Shown here piece after piece: positions 9,152-19,113 of a DNA stretch of 64,000 nucleotides. The position numbers were made by a program, and so were the translations under genes. Below the pieces are notes generated by a model. The model was given only the letters and a program-made list of their open reading frames with translations. It searched no databases and was not told where the DNA came from. Within the stretch, counting starts at the first letter, position 1; every line of letters begins with the position of its first letter. Source of the stretch: Lottiidibacillus patelloidae (GTDB taxonomy: Bacteria; Bacillota; Bacilli; Bacillales; SA5d-4); NCBI RefSeq assembly GCF_002262935.1, contig NZ_NPIA01000005.1, positions 62,001 to 126,000 on the forward strand, given 5' to 3'.

Positions 9152-10207
9152 ATGGAAATAGGAATTAGCACGTTTGTTGAAACCACCCCCGATGTCAAGT
9201 CAGGTAAAGTATTAAGCCATTCACAGAGGATACGTGAAGTAGTAGAAGAAATAGTTCTAGCGGATGAAGTCGGGTTAGATGTTTTTGGTGTAGGTGAGCA
9301 TCATCGTGAAGATTTCGCAGCATCTTCTCCTGCAGTTATACTCGCTGCAGCCGCGTCAAAAACAAAACGAATAAGATTAACTAGTGCAGTCACGGTGCTT
9401 TCTTCAGCAGATCCAGTGAGGGTTTTTCAAGACTTTGCAACTGTTGATGCTATATCAAATGGTCGTGCAGAAATAATGGCTGGTCGAGGTTCTTTTATCG
9501 AGTCATTCCCACTGTTCGGATATGATTTGAACGATTACGATGAGCTGTTTGAAGAAAACCTAGAGTTACTGTTAAAAATAAGAGCGTCTGAGAAGGTTAC
9601 TTGGAGAGGTGGGCACCGTCCGGCAATAAATAATAGAGGAGTGTATCCTCGTCCAGAACAAAAACTTTTACCTGTTTGGATAGGTAGCGGTGGAAATCCA
9701 GAGTCTGTAGTCCGTGCGGGAACACTTGGATTGCCTCTAGTTTTAGCCATTATTGGTGGTAGACCTTTGCAATTTGAACCACTTGTTCGACTGTATAAGC
9801 GAGCGGCAGCTAAAGCAGGTCATGATCCATCTAAATTACAAGTTGCCTCCCACTCCCATGGATTTATTGCAGAAGATACGGAGACGGCAGCTAATAAGTT
9901 TTTCCCTTCTACCCAACATGTAATGAACGTCATAGGAAGAGAACGAGGATGGGGGCATTATGACCGCAATAGCTTTGATGCTGCGCGGACGTTAGAAGGG
10001 GCATTATATGTAGGTGACCCTGAGACGGTTGCAGAAAAGATTATTTACTTACGAAAAAATGTTGGTATTACACGGTTTATGCTTCATTGTCCACTAGGCA
10101 CTATGCCTCATGATGAAGTTATGAAATCGATTGAACTATTAGGGAAAGAAGTTGCGCCACTAGTACGTAAGGAAGTCGAAAAATGGGAAGCAGAACAAGA
10201 AAAATAA
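9152..10207 (+). CDS. LLM-class flavin-dependent oxidoreductase
   Basis: Bacterial luciferase-like TIM-barrel flavoprotein, 351 aa, probably FMN-dependent; substrate unknown. Motifs: N-terminal EIGISTF, VFGVGEHHREDFAASSP, RIRLTSAVTVLSSADPVRV, GRAEIMAGRGSFIESFPLFG, and LPVWIGSGGNPES. ATG 9152 follows AGGAGG. It lies downstream of mobA in the same direction (40-bp gap) and is closed by a terminator; a link to molybdenum metabolism is not supported by its family and may be only positional. Confidence 0.88.
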   Translation: MEIGISTFVETTPDVKSGKVLSHSQRIREVVEEIVLADEVGLDVFGVGEHHREDFAASSPAVILAAAASKTKRIRLTSAVTVLSSADPVRVFQDFATVDAISNGRAEIMAGRGSFIESFPLFGYDLNDYDELFEENLELLLKIRASEKVTWRGGHRPAINNRGVYPRPEQKLLPVWIGSGGNPESVVRAGTLGLPLVLAIIGGRPLQFEPLVRLYKRAAAKAGHDPSKLQVASHSHGFIAEDTETAANKFFPSTQHVMNVIGRERGWGHYDRNSFDAARTLEGALYVGDPETVAEKIIYLRKNVGITRFMLHCPLGTMPHDEVMKSIELLGKEVAPLVRKEVEKWEAEQEK

Positions 10208-10236
10208 ATGCTAATGTTGAGCAGTAAAATATAAAA

Positions 10237-10266
10237 GAGAACTGAGTAAAAAATATCTCAGTTCTC
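10237..10266. terminator. Bidirectional terminator between convergent genes
   Basis: Ten-bp perfect stem GAGAACTGAG / CTCAGTTCTC (10237-10246, 10257-10266), A-rich before and after, so it can serve the flavoprotein gene on plus and the pseudouridine synthase on minus. Confidence 0.75.
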
Positions 10267-10274
10267 AAAACCTC

Positions 10275-10982
10275 TTACCATTCCTTCGGCTCATAATTTA
10301 AGTCATGGAATAGTTGTTTCTTTTCCTTTTTAGTTAAGTCGCGCCATTGTCCAACAGGAAGATTTCCTAAGTGAATATTCATAATGCGTGTCCGTTGAAG
10401 TCTAAATACTTCATAACCTAAAGCTTCACACATTCGGCGAATTTGACGATTTAATCCTTGTGTTAAAATAATTTGAAAATCAAACTTTGAAAGTTGTCTA
10501 ACTTCACATGGTAGTGTTTTTGTCCCAAGTATTTCTACTCCTTCAGACATTTGTTTAATAAAATCTGGAGTTATTGGTTTGTCCACAGAAACAATATATT
10601 CTTTTTCATGTTGATTTTCAGCACGTAATATCTCGTTTACTATATCTCCATCATTGGTAAGTAGAATTAGCCCATCTGAATCTTTATCAAGTCTCCCAAT
10701 ATTAAAAATTCTTAAAGGATGGTTTACTAAGTCGACGATATTACCTTTAACGTTTTTCTCAGTTGTACTCGTAATACCGACTGGCTTATTTAGCGCTATA
10801 TAGACATAATTATTAGCCATATAGAGCTGAGAACCATTTACCCTAACGTCATCCCCAGGTTCAACTTGACTTCCTATTTTAGCAACTTTTCCATTTATAG
10901 TAACTCTTCCTTCAGTAATAAGTTTATCTGCACCACGTCGAGACGCTTTTCCTGCTTCACTAATAAATTTATTAATACGCAT
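10275..10982 (-). CDS. 23S rRNA pseudouridine synthase, RsuA/RluB/E/F family (RluF-like)
   Basis: Isomerises a uridine in large-subunit rRNA. 235 aa from ATG 10982; AAGGGTG lies nine bases before this ATG, while the GTG at 10994 overlaps it. N-terminal S4 RNA-binding domain ([19 protein letters not shown], residues 1-60) and the catalytic motif [18 protein letters not shown] with the essential Asp. The [19 protein letters not shown] block marks the RluF-like subgroup. Which uridine it modifies cannot be told from sequence alone. Confidence 0.88.
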   Translation of the reverse strand: MRINKFISEAGKASRRGADKLITEGRVTINGKVAKIGSQVEPGDDVRVNGSQLYMANNYVYIALNKPVGITSTTEKNVKGNIVDLVNHPLRIFNIGRLDKDSDGLILLTNDGDIVNEILRAENQHEKEYIVSVDKPITPDFIKQMSEGVEILGTKTLPCEVRQLSKFDFQIILTQGLNRQIRRMCEALGYEVFRLQRTRIMNIHLGNLPVGQWRDLTKKEKKQLFHDLNYEPKEW

Positions 10983-11145
10983 GTCAATACACACCCTTAT
11001 GCATAAGTAGTAGCCTTTAGATTAACGAAAAGTCGTCCTATTTTCAAGTGGTTGAAATTCTATATAAGCAATTTATGAACGAGTCGAGCTCCGCAATTCA
11101 TATATTGAATGATAAAGTACATTTTTAACATATGGAGGATGGAAG

Positions 11146-11406
11146 ATGAACAATATGTATGGTTATGGTATGAACCAACAAATGGGAGCAAACGGTCCGA
11201 TGCAATTTGTATTAGTAGAGCCATTTGTGTATGAAGCACTTCGAAGTCTCATAGGTAAACGAGTTGTAATAGATACTTCGCGAGGTCCGGTAAGTGGCAA
11301 TATTGCAGATGCGAAACCAGATCATGTAGTAATTAAAGAATATGATTCTACATTTTTAGTTCGTACAAGTGAAATTATTTGGATAATGCCTGAGAATAAC
11401 AATTAG
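11146..11406 (+). CDS. DUF2642 family protein (YuzF-like)
   Basis: 86-aa protein. A short Gly/Met/Gln-rich N-terminus (YGYGMNQQMG) is followed by a small beta-rich domain: FVYEALRSLIGKRVVIDTS, then VVIKEYDSTFLVRTSEIIWI, which matches the DUF2642 pattern seen in Bacillus YuzF and some spore-associated proteins. No enzyme motif, signal peptide or membrane segment. Single gene with GGAGGATG upstream. Function unknown; a spore or surface role is only suggested by relatives. Confidence 0.75.
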   Translation: MNNMYGYGMNQQMGANGPMQFVLVEPFVYEALRSLIGKRVVIDTSRGPVSGNIADAKPDHVVIKEYDSTFLVRTSEIIWIMPENNN

Positions 11407-11558
11407 TAGTTATTTGAAAGGAAGAACGCCTTAAAACTAAAAGTATAAATTGGTAAAGCGAACTATTTAATCAAAAGAAATTAGTGTTTTATTATGTTAA
11501 TCTATAACATAGTTTATTTTACTAAGATACTTTTAAAAATTAAGAGGTGATTAATGAA

Positions 11559-12113
11559 ATGAAAACAAAGTTAATTTTCGCATTAATTATTTCCCTTTTT
11601 TTCGTTACATCCTGCAGTAGTAACAGTCACAAAGATCATCATGACAACCATGGTATGGGTCATCACTCAGATATGATCTATGAAGGCTCAAGTGAAGTCC
11701 CAGCAAATCTAAAAATAGCAGAGAACCCAAAGTATCCTGTTGGTACAAAAGCAATAAGTGTAGCAGATCATATGGGTGGAATGATGGATAAAGTGGTTGT
11801 AACCATTGTTGGTGCATATGAAACTACAGCATACGGAACTACTTATGTAGCTACAACTACTGGTGAGGAAATAAAAGATCATAAATGGATTGTTCATGAG
11901 GAATTTGTAAATATAGGAGAAGAAATATTACAGCCAGGGACGAAAGTAGCTACAATTGCTGAGCACATGAAGGGTATGAAAGGTGCCATTCAAACGATTG
12001 AATTTTCGGTAACGACTACCGTGTATATGGTCAATTTTACTGCAACAAACGGAAAAAAAGTAACAAATCATAAATGGGTCACTGAGGAAGAATTAGAACC
12101 TCTAAAAGATTAA
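11559..12113 (+). CDS. YdhK-like lipoprotein with two DUF1541 repeats
   Basis: 184 aa from ATG 11559 (AAGAGGTGA eight bases upstream; the GTG at 11547 overlaps that site). Lipoprotein signal with lipobox VTSC, then a His-rich linker (HKDHHDNHGMGHHSD) likely able to bind metal. Two internal repeats follow, recognisable by IKDHKWIVHEE and VTNHKWVTEEE, each with a preceding MxGM/MKGM segment, as in DUF1541 proteins such as B. subtilis YdhK. Role unknown; the His/Met content suggests metal (copper?) handling, an inference. Ends at a strong terminator. Confidence 0.85.
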   Translation: MKTKLIFALIISLFFVTSCSSNSHKDHHDNHGMGHHSDMIYEGSSEVPANLKIAENPKYPVGTKAISVADHMGGMMDKVVVTIVGAYETTAYGTTYVATTTGEEIKDHKWIVHEEFVNIGEEILQPGTKVATIAEHMKGMKGAIQTIEFSVTTTVYMVNFTATNGKKVTNHKWVTEEELEPLKD

Positions 12114-12162
12114 TGTAAGCTATATAACCCCATATTGAAATAAAAATAACTAAAATTAATAC

Positions 12163-12206
12163 AACAAAAGGATGCCCCTATTATGAGGCATCCTTTTGTT
12201 ATAATG
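12163..12206 (+). terminator. Terminator after the YdhK-like gene
   Basis: Perfect 14-bp stem AACAAAAGGATGCC (12163-12176) with its complement at 12187-12200; the downstream arm itself carries TTTT. Confidence 0.85.
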
Positions 12207-12217
12207 TATATTACTTC

Positions 12218-12240
12218 ATAACAAATTGTTGATTTGTTAT
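12218..12240. repeat. Isolated palindrome in the ydhK-odhA gap
   Basis: Perfect 9-bp inverted repeat ATAACAAAT / ATTTGTTAT around TGTTG. It comes right after a complete terminator and lacks a T-run, so it may be an operator rather than a second terminator. About 290 bp upstream of odhA, so a link to that gene is weak. Confidence 0.35.
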
Positions 12241-12527
12241 CATTTAATTAAGGAAAAAAATAAAAATTTTTCCTAACTCGATACTACATCCATCATAATC
12301 ATCCCACAACAAAATATTCTATTCTACACGTACAACTAAAAAATAGAAAGCCCAATAAGAAAAAACACCTATAACAATATTATTTTTATCTCACTTAGTA
12401 AAAGGAAATTTGCTAATTAAGAATCGTATCAAATTAACTATCATATCAGTGTTACTAAAGGAACAATTAAAAATTCTTAGTCTGCACGGCAGAAATCCAG
12501 CTGGTAAAAACCATTGGGGGAATGCAA
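12241..12527. other. AT-rich leader region upstream of odhA
   Basis: No gene or convincing riboswitch was seen. It must hold the odhA promoter, but no clear -35/-10 pair stands out. A small hairpin may form at CTGCACGGCAG (12482-12492). Confidence 0.3.
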
Positions 12528-15371
12528 GTGAAGAATGAACAAATTACCAAGCTATTAACTACTATTTCAGGGCATAATTTAGGATATTTGTATGAAGCTT
12601 ACGAAAGATACCTAAAAGATGAAAGTACCGTAGACGCTTCATTACGGTCATTATTTGATAATTATGGAGAGTTTTTGTTACCAGACCTAAACAGCGATCA
12701 AATAAGAGTAAGTCAACAGCGACCAGACGTAAAAAAAGTGCTAAATGCAATAAAACTTTTTGGAGATATTCGTCAATATGGCCATTTAGCGGCAAAAATT
12801 CATCCATTACAAAATGAGAGACAAGATGAAGTTAAATTTGCTAACTTAGAGTCTTACCATCTTTCAGAAGGAGAATTACAGAAGATATCTGCTTCTTTAC
12901 TTTTAGATCATTGTCCAGAGCATATCAAAAATGGAATGGAAGCTTATGAGCATCTTCTGAAAGTGTATACAAGTACAGTTACCTTTGAATTTGACCATAT
13001 TCATAATGCAGAAGAAAAACGCTGGCTTGAAAACTATATAGAGAAAAAAGGAATTTATAAGACGTATTCAAAAGATAAAAGAGTTACTTTACTACGTAGG
13101 CTACAACAAGTAGAAACCTTCGAAAAATTTCTCCATAAAACATTTGTTAGTCAAAAGCGATTCTCTATAGAGGGATTAGATATGTTAATTCCAATGTTAG
13201 ATGAATTAGTAAATGGAGCATGTGAAGACCGAACTAAAAGTATCATGATAGGAATGGCTCATCGAGGACGACTAAATGTATTAGCACATGTCCTTGGAAA
13301 ACCTTATGAATTAATATTTTCTGAATTTCACCATTCACCTAACAAAGATTTAGTACCTTCGGAGGGTTCAAGAGGTATTAACTATGGTTGGTCAGGTGAT
13401 GTGAAATATCACCTAGGGGCAAAAAGAGAAGTTAATGATGAAGATCAGCATACGGTACAAATAAACTTAGCAAATAACCCAAGTCATTTAGAATATGTAA
13501 ATTCTGTAGTGCAAGGTATTACAAGAGCGGCACAGGAAAATCGAAAGGAACCTGGCTTTCCAAATCAAAATAAACAGGCATCATTTAATGTATTAATTCA
13601 TGGAGATGCAGCTTTTCCAGGTGAAGGTGTCGTAGCAGAAACACTAAATTTAAGTAGATTAAAAGGATATGGAATTGGTGGGTCAATACATATTATTGCC
13701 AATAATTTACTTGGCTTCACCACTGATAGTGTAGACTCTCGATCTACTAAATATGCTAGTGATATTGCAAAAGGGTTTGAAATACCTATCATTCATGTAA
13801 ATGCAGATGATCCAGAAAGGTGTTTAGAGGTAATAAAGTTTGCTTATGAATATCGCAAAAAATTTAATAAAGATATTTTAATAGATTTAATTGGTTATAG
13901 AAGATTCGGGCATAATGAAATGGATGATCCTAACGTAACACAACCACAATTGTACAAAAAAATAAAAGAGCATCCAACTGTATTAGAAACATACGCTCAT
14001 CAATTAATAGCAGATAATCTCATCTCTGAAAAAGATGTACGAAGCAATGAAGAAAAGCAATTTCAGAAGTTACAGACCATTTTTGATGAGCTATCTAAGA
14101 AAGATCAGAAGAGGTTAAAAAAACAACCAATTCCTAAAGAAGTAGAAAAGGGATTATCAGAAATTGATACGTCCGTCCCAATACAAACATTACAAAACAT
14201 AAATACCAGCATTATGAAAAAACCTGATGGATTTAAAGTGTATCCAAAACTTGAAAAGATTTTGAAGAAGAGAGCAAATGAATTTAATGAAGACGGAAAA
14301 ATAAATTGGGCACTTGCAGAAACACTAGCATTTGCAACTATTTTAGCTGATGGAAAGCCGATTCGTCTTACAGGTCAAGATAGTGAACGGGGTACATTTG
14401 CTCATCGACATATGGTTTTACATGATTATAAAACGAATGAAAGGTTCATTCCACTTCATAATTTTAAAGAAGCAAAAGCATCATTTTCAATTTACAATAG
14501 TGCTTTATCAGAAGCAGCAGTTCTCGGTTTTGAATACGGCTATAGTGTTTATGCAAAAGAGGCACTCGTATTATGGGAAGCGCAATTTGGTGACTTTGTA
14601 AATGCGGCGCAAGTAATTATTGACCAGTTTATTGCAGCGGGGCGAGCGAAGTGGGGACAAAAATCAAGTCTTGTTATGCTCCTTCCTCATGGCTATGAAG
14701 GGCAAGGACCAGAGCATTCCAGCGCTCGCTTAGAAAGGTTTTTACAGTCTGCGGCAGAGAATAATTGGACAGTGGCAAATGTAACAACTGCTTCTCAATA
14801 TTTTCACATTTTAAGACGCCAAATGTGTATTAGTGAAAGAGAAGAAGCACGACCATTGATTATTATGACACCCAAAAGTCTACTTCGTCATTCTCAAACA
14901 GCTTCTGCTAGTTCAGAATTTAGTTCGGGTCGCTTTAAACAGTTATTAATCCAGCAAGATATAGGTAAGAAGGCAAAGGAAGTAAAGCGATTAATCTTAT
15001 GTAGTGGCAAGGTAGCTGTAGATATAACATCAAAACTTGAAGAGTCAGCAGGAAAGGTTAAAAATTCTATTAAGATTGCTAGAGTGGAACAATTGTATCC
15101 TTTTCCTAAAGAAGAAATAAGGGGGCTTATTAAAAAACTTGTCAATGTAAAAGAAATAATATGGGTGCAAGAAGAACCTAAAAATATGGGAGCATGGCCA
15201 GTAATCCAAGAATTATTAAGTGAAATTATTGAAAGTAACATTACTATAAAATATATTGGTCGTCCTAAACGTTCAAGTCCTGCAACAGGTTTACCTGATT
15301 TTCATATACAAGAACAAGACAAAATTATTGAAGAAGCATTGTTTATTGAGGAAGGTGGAGGTAGCACGTGA
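12528..15371 (+). CDS. odhA: 2-oxoglutarate dehydrogenase E1 component OdhA
   Basis: Thiamine-diphosphate-dependent decarboxylase of the TCA-cycle oxoglutarate dehydrogenase complex. 947 aa from GTG 12528, seven bases after GGGGG; the ATG at 12522 is too close. Motifs in order: N-terminal [37 protein letters not shown], the ThDP region [33 protein letters not shown], and in the transketolase-like half [32 protein letters not shown] and [19 protein letters not shown]. Overlaps odhB by four bases. No lipoamide dehydrogenase gene is nearby; it is usually shared with pyruvate dehydrogenase. Confidence 0.97.
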   Translation: MKNEQITKLLTTISGHNLGYLYEAYERYLKDESTVDASLRSLFDNYGEFLLPDLNSDQIRVSQQRPDVKKVLNAIKLFGDIRQYGHLAAKIHPLQNERQDEVKFANLESYHLSEGELQKISASLLLDHCPEHIKNGMEAYEHLLKVYTSTVTFEFDHIHNAEEKRWLENYIEKKGIYKTYSKDKRVTLLRRLQQVETFEKFLHKTFVSQKRFSIEGLDMLIPMLDELVNGACEDRTKSIMIGMAHRGRLNVLAHVLGKPYELIFSEFHHSPNKDLVPSEGSRGINYGWSGDVKYHLGAKREVNDEDQHTVQINLANNPSHLEYVNSVVQGITRAAQENRKEPGFPNQNKQASFNVLIHGDAAFPGEGVVAETLNLSRLKGYGIGGSIHIIANNLLGFTTDSVDSRSTKYASDIAKGFEIPIIHVNADDPERCLEVIKFAYEYRKKFNKDILIDLIGYRRFGHNEMDDPNVTQPQLYKKIKEHPTVLETYAHQLIADNLISEKDVRSNEEKQFQKLQTIFDELSKKDQKRLKKQPIPKEVEKGLSEIDTSVPIQTLQNINTSIMKKPDGFKVYPKLEKILKKRANEFNEDGKINWALAETLAFATILADGKPIRLTGQDSERGTFAHRHMVLHDYKTNERFIPLHNFKEAKASFSIYNSALSEAAVLGFEYGYSVYAKEALVLWEAQFGDFVNAAQVIIDQFIAAGRAKWGQKSSLVMLLPHGYEGQGPEHSSARLERFLQSAAENNWTVANVTTASQYFHILRRQMCISEREEARPLIIMTPKSLLRHSQTASASSEFSSGRFKQLLIQQDIGKKAKEVKRLILCSGKVAVDITSKLEESAGKVKNSIKIARVEQLYPFPKEEIRGLIKKLVNVKEIIWVQEEPKNMGAWPVIQELLSEIIESNITIKYIGRPKRSSPATGLPDFHIQEQDKIIEEALFIEEGGGST

Positions 15372-16642
15372 AAGAGATAACAATTCCTGAACTTGCTGAA
15401 TCAATTACTGAAGGAACAATAGCTGAATGGTTAAAAAAAGTAGGAGATTTTGTAAATAAAGGGGAAGTACTAGTTGAGCTAGAAACAGATAAAGTTAATG
15501 TAGATGTTAGTAGTGAACATAGCGGAGTGATCAAAGAAATTATAGCTAAACAAGGTGACAATGTAGAAGTTGGGCAAGTAATTGCAAAGATTGATGATAC
15601 GCAAGCAAAGCCTGATGGTGAAGAGTCACAACTGGAAAGTAAGGAAGTGGAAAAAGAATCAGGAAGCGCGGATAATACAAAGCCTACATCTGAAGAAGAA
15701 CAAGATAAGGTAGAGAAAAAAACTGAGGATAATGATGAAAAACAAAATAATAGACCGATTGCATCACCGGCTGCGCGAAAAAAAGCTCGTGAATTAGGCA
15801 TTGATTTGAATGAAATACCGTATCAAGACCCACTAGGACGAATAAGGAAGAGTGATGTAGAAGAATATAAACAATCACTTAATAGTGAAGCTGAGAATGA
15901 AAAAAAACAATTCAACTCTTTAGTTGAGGATAGCGAAGAAAAAATTGAAAGAATTCCGATGACAAGGCGCAGGCAAACAATAGCTAAAAGGCTAGTTGAA
16001 GCACAACAAAATGCAGCGATGTTAACTACATTTAATGAAGTAGATATGTCCAAAATTATTGATGTCCGAAACAGAAGGAAAGAATCTTTCGAAAAAAAGC
16101 ATGGTGTAAAGTTAGGTTTTATGTCTTTCTTTACGAAAGCAGTCATCGGAGCGTTAAAAGCATTCCCTTATGTAAATGCAGAAATAGATGGAACAGATAT
16201 TTTACTAAAGAAATTTTACGATATCGGAGTAGCCGTTTCAACGGATGAAGGGTTAGTTGTACCTGTCGTTCGTAATGCAGATAAATTAAGCTTTGCAGGC
16301 ATTGAGGAAGAATTAGTAAATTTATCAGAGAAAGCACGTACAAATTCATTAGCATTGAAAGACTTGCAAGGTGGAACGTTTACAATTACGAATGGAGGTG
16401 TCTTTGGCTCTCTCTACTCAACTCCGATATTAAATTCACCACAAGTTGGTATATTAGGAATGCACACCATTCAAAAACGTCCTGTTGTTGTAGATGACGA
16501 GGACAATATTGAAGTAAGACCGATGATGTATATTGCCTTATCGTATGACCATAGAATTATTGATGGTAAAGATGCAGTTCAATTTTTAACAACTATAAAA
16601 CAACTTTTAGAAGACCCAGAAGACTTATTGTTAGAAGGGTAA
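15368..16642 (+). CDS. odhB: Dihydrolipoamide succinyltransferase E2 component OdhB
   Basis: E2 core of oxoglutarate dehydrogenase, transferring succinyl from lipoamide to CoA. 424 aa from GTG 15368 (GTGA overlap with odhA). Residues 1-75: lipoyl domain with the lipoylation Lys in ETDKVNVDV (K42). Residues about 80-130: highly charged Glu/Lys/Asp-rich linker. About 127-165: peripheral subunit-binding domain ([18 protein letters not shown]). Remainder: catalytic acyltransferase with [27 protein letters not shown] and the active-site [15 protein letters not shown]. Succinyl rather than acetyl specificity is inferred from odhA. Confidence 0.96.
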   Translation: MKEITIPELAESITEGTIAEWLKKVGDFVNKGEVLVELETDKVNVDVSSEHSGVIKEIIAKQGDNVEVGQVIAKIDDTQAKPDGEESQLESKEVEKESGSADNTKPTSEEEQDKVEKKTEDNDEKQNNRPIASPAARKKARELGIDLNEIPYQDPLGRIRKSDVEEYKQSLNSEAENEKKQFNSLVEDSEEKIERIPMTRRRQTIAKRLVEAQQNAAMLTTFNEVDMSKIIDVRNRRKESFEKKHGVKLGFMSFFTKAVIGALKAFPYVNAEIDGTDILLKKFYDIGVAVSTDEGLVVPVVRNADKLSFAGIEEELVNLSEKARTNSLALKDLQGGTFTITNGGVFGSLYSTPILNSPQVGILGMHTIQKRPVVVDDEDNIEVRPMMYIALSYDHRIIDGKDAVQFLTTIKQLLEDPEDLLLEG

Positions 16643-16651
16643 ATATAAGAA

Positions 16652-16704
16652 AAAAACAGCAAATTTCTTTAGCCCTCAAAGCTAGATGTTATTTGCTGTT
16701 TTTC
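16652..16704 (+). terminator. Terminator after odhAB
   Basis: Perfect 13-bp stem AAAAACAGCAAAT (16652-16664) with ATTTGCTGTTTTT (16691-16703), which ends in the T-run. Confidence 0.85.
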
Positions 16705-16763
16705 TTGTAATGAATAATAGAAAACAGGACAAAGTAAATTTGAAGATATAAAGGAGGTAAACA

Positions 16764-17465
16764 ATGGATATTCAAAATCAAGGAAATATCGACGATCAAT
16801 TTAAGCTTGCTAAGTCGGGTTTTGATGCGACGATGCCTGGGCATACTAACAAGCATAGTAATGAAATGGTTTTAAGGCAAGAACCGAGGACGGCTCGAGA
16901 GCAAGGGAGCGGCATTAGCCTTCCTTATGATACTCGTTTAGAAATGGGACTAATGCTTGATGAGCATTCATGTGCACTGCACGTGGCACTACACCAATAT
17001 ACAAAACACCATTGGTTAACAGAAGGCCCTGAATCATTCGGTAGCTTGCATCACATTTTAGATGAGCATATTGAAGCAACACAAAAACATATCGATATGA
17101 TTGGTGAGCGCGTTGCCCGATTAGGCGTAGTACCAACTGCCCACCCCGTGACCCAGCATGAAATCTCATATATTAAGCATGAAGTAGAGGGTCGTTATAC
17201 AATGAGAGATTATCTTCGAAACGACTTAGAACATGAATTAAAAATACAAGGGATGTTAAGAAAAACAATTGAACGTGCACATGATTTAAAAGATTTTGGA
17301 ACAGTTCAAGTTTTAGAAGAAGTATTGCTAAAGAGAGAGGACTTAGGTTATCACATTTGGAGCCTTTTAGAAGATGATTCGCTCTTCCGTGGTATGTCAC
17401 ATCTATTAGATGGAAAAGGTGATATTGCTGAAAATCGTCACTTAAATGATAATCTTCCACAATAA
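16764..17465 (+). CDS. Dps-like ferritin-family protein, long form
   Basis: 233 aa. The middle carries the Dps ferroxidase signature: an HQYTKHHWLTEGPESFGSLH stretch followed by ILDEHIEATQKHIDMIGER and VARLGVVP, matching the His/Asp/Glu pattern of the inter-subunit iron site. Dps proteins store iron and protect DNA in stationary phase. Typical Bacillus Dps is about 150 aa; this one has about 70 extra N-terminal residues and a longer helical C-terminus, like the DpsA-type group. Strong AAAGGAGG. It sits next to an iron-siderophore locus, which fits. DNA binding cannot be judged from sequence. Confidence 0.78.
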   Translation: MDIQNQGNIDDQFKLAKSGFDATMPGHTNKHSNEMVLRQEPRTAREQGSGISLPYDTRLEMGLMLDEHSCALHVALHQYTKHHWLTEGPESFGSLHHILDEHIEATQKHIDMIGERVARLGVVPTAHPVTQHEISYIKHEVEGRYTMRDYLRNDLEHELKIQGMLRKTIERAHDLKDFGTVQVLEEVLLKREDLGYHIWSLLEDDSLFRGMSHLLDGKGDIAENRHLNDNLPQ

Positions 17466-17468
17466 TTA

Positions 17469-17508
17469 AAAACCTCGAGTGGACTTAACAAAATCCATTC
17501 GAGGTTTT
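17469..17508. terminator. Bidirectional terminator between dps-like and fhuF-like genes
   Basis: 15-bp stem AAAACCTCGAGTGGA (17469-17483) with TCCATTCGAGGTTTT (17494-17508), one G-T pair. The last codons of the minus-strand gene lie in it. Confidence 0.8.
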
Positions 17509-18279
17509 ACTCATCTTTATATTTGCATAACAACTCTTTTTCGGACAAGTTGAACAGAAGCTTTGATTTCTATTGTTCATTAAGTATGAAAAGCAACATG
17601 TTGTTCGTGGACGAATCTCTTTATTATATTCTTCAACAAATACTTTTTTGTTGTACATTTTTTTTAAGGGGTTTTGATGGACATTACCAAACATTTGTCC
17701 CTGTGCATTTAATAGTATTTCAAAGTCATCTTTCAACTGGTCTAAACGATGTACGAGAGTCTCTCTCCCTTGCAGGTCATCGTATAACCAATAAACATAT
17801 ACAGCAATATTTTCCCACATAATCCATTTTGAGAGTTTAGTTAAGCGATATGTTTTTTCGATTAAAGGATAAAAAACCTCTTTAAAAAACATTTCAATTG
17901 ATAGACGAAAAGAAGAATTCCTATCATTTCCATCAATTGAAACAAACGATATATCTTTCAAGTGGAAGTCAGGCATCCACATTTTATTAAGGTATCGGTC
18001 TACTAAAAACGTATTTTCAGCTTGAATAGCGATTCTTTTATCATGAACTGTTAGCATATATAAATAGCCTATAAAAGGAAAAGATAGCCTTTTCACTAAT
18101 ACAGAAGCAGTAGCTTGAAGTGAATCAATACTCAATTCATTACTCACTTTTTCTAAATACTTTTTGTAAGAATTTAAATCGTTATACAGATACAGTGGCC
18201 AGCCATTAGAGGCTTCATACTTAAAAATACGGTATCTTTGTAGCTCGATCCAATCCTCGTTTGTTAAAGCGTTACACAT
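17485..18279 (-). CDS. FhuF-like [2Fe-2S] ferric siderophore reductase
   Basis: 264 aa. Near the C-terminus the cysteine set TTCCF...SFCSTCPK gives C-C-x12-C-x2-C, the FhuF-type [2Fe-2S] ligand pattern (E. coli FhuF has x10). FhuF-like proteins reduce Fe(III)-siderophore in the cytoplasm to free iron. It overlaps the ATPase gene upstream by eight bases and ends the uptake operon, which supports the role. AAGGAGGG precedes ATG 18279. Its last residues (after the C-x2-C) are encoded inside the terminator stem, so this tail is probably not conserved. It could also be grouped with IucA/IucC-associated reductase families; overall similarity cannot be tested here. Confidence 0.75.
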   Translation of the reverse strand: MCNALTNEDWIELQRYRIFKYEASNGWPLYLYNDLNSYKKYLEKVSNELSIDSLQATASVLVKRLSFPFIGYLYMLTVHDKRIAIQAENTFLVDRYLNKMWMPDFHLKDISFVSIDGNDRNSSFRLSIEMFFKEVFYPLIEKTYRLTKLSKWIMWENIAVYVYWLYDDLQGRETLVHRLDQLKDDFEILLNAQGQMFGNVHQNPLKKMYNKKVFVEEYNKEIRPRTTCCFSYLMNNRNQSFCSTCPKKSCYANIKMSKTSNGFC

Positions 18280-19093
18280 ATAATTCGCCCTCCTTTTTCA
18301 ATATGTATCTACCTTTACCATATGGAATACATAGAGGCGTTCCATACAATGGATCAGAAACGATTTTACTTTCCATTTGGAATACATCCTGAACAAGTTT
18401 AGCATTTATAATATCCTCTGGTTTTCCTTTTGCGTAAACCTTTTTATCTTTAACAGCGACAATATTATGTGCATAGCGGCAAGCTAAATTTAAATCATGT
18501 AATACCATGATTATTGTTCGTTTTTCTGTATTATTGAGTTCAAATAGTAAATCAAGTATCTCTATTTGGTGAGTCATATCTAAATAAGTAGTTGGTTCAT
18601 CTAATAAGATAATGTCCGTATCTTGTGCTAATGTCATTGCGATCCACACCCGTTGCCTTTGACCGCCAGAAAGTTCTTCAACTAAACGATCTTTTAATTC
18701 CTCAACGCCAGTAGCTTTTAATGCCGCGAAGACCTTTTCCTCATCTCTTTTAGACCATTGCTGAAGCCATGACTGGTGTGGATAGCGTCCTTGTTTTACA
18801 AGTTGTATTACAGTCAATCCTTCAGGTGCCACAGGACTTTGAGGTAAAATAGCTAGTTTTTTTGCAACGTTTCTTGTAGCCATTTTTTCAATTTCTATGT
18901 TGTCTAATAATACTGCTCCTGCCTTTGGCTTAAGTAAACGTGCCATGGAGCGCAGTAACGTTGACTTTCCACATCCATTACCACCAATGAAGACTGTAAT
19001 TTCACCTTTGGGAATAGTCATGTTTAATTCATCAATAATTATTTTATCCCCATAAGATAATGTTAAAGAATCCGTTTTAAATGAATTGGTCAT
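18272..19093 (-). CDS. Iron-siderophore ABC transporter ATP-binding protein (FecE/FhuC-like)
   Basis: 273 aa. Walker [12 protein letters not shown] at about residue 37, signature [13 protein letters not shown], Walker [15 protein letters not shown], and the H-switch [12 protein letters not shown]. The tyrosine after the Walker B and the [10 protein letters not shown] run are typical of the siderophore/vitamin B12 class. Works with the two FecCD permeases encoded just upstream (20-bp gap) and the lipoprotein at 21332. Confidence 0.93.
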   Translation of the reverse strand: MTNSFKTDSLTLSYGDKIIIDELNMTIPKGEITVFIGGNGCGKSTLLRSMARLLKPKAGAVLLDNIEIEKMATRNVAKKLAILPQSPVAPEGLTVIQLVKQGRYPHQSWLQQWSKRDEEKVFAALKATGVEELKDRLVEELSGGQRQRVWIAMTLAQDTDIILLDEPTTYLDMTHQIEILDLLFELNNTEKRTIIMVLHDLNLACRYAHNIVAVKDKKVYAKGKPEDIINAKLVQDVFQMESKIVSDPLYGTPLCIPYGKGRYILKKEGELYV

Positions 19094-19113
19094 CCGTTTT
19101 CAACTGCCTTTCA

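Noticed and set aside
15343-15801. Minus-strand frame of 152 codons inside odhB
   Set aside because: Ser/Thr-rich mirror of the lipoyl domain and charged linker of odhB.
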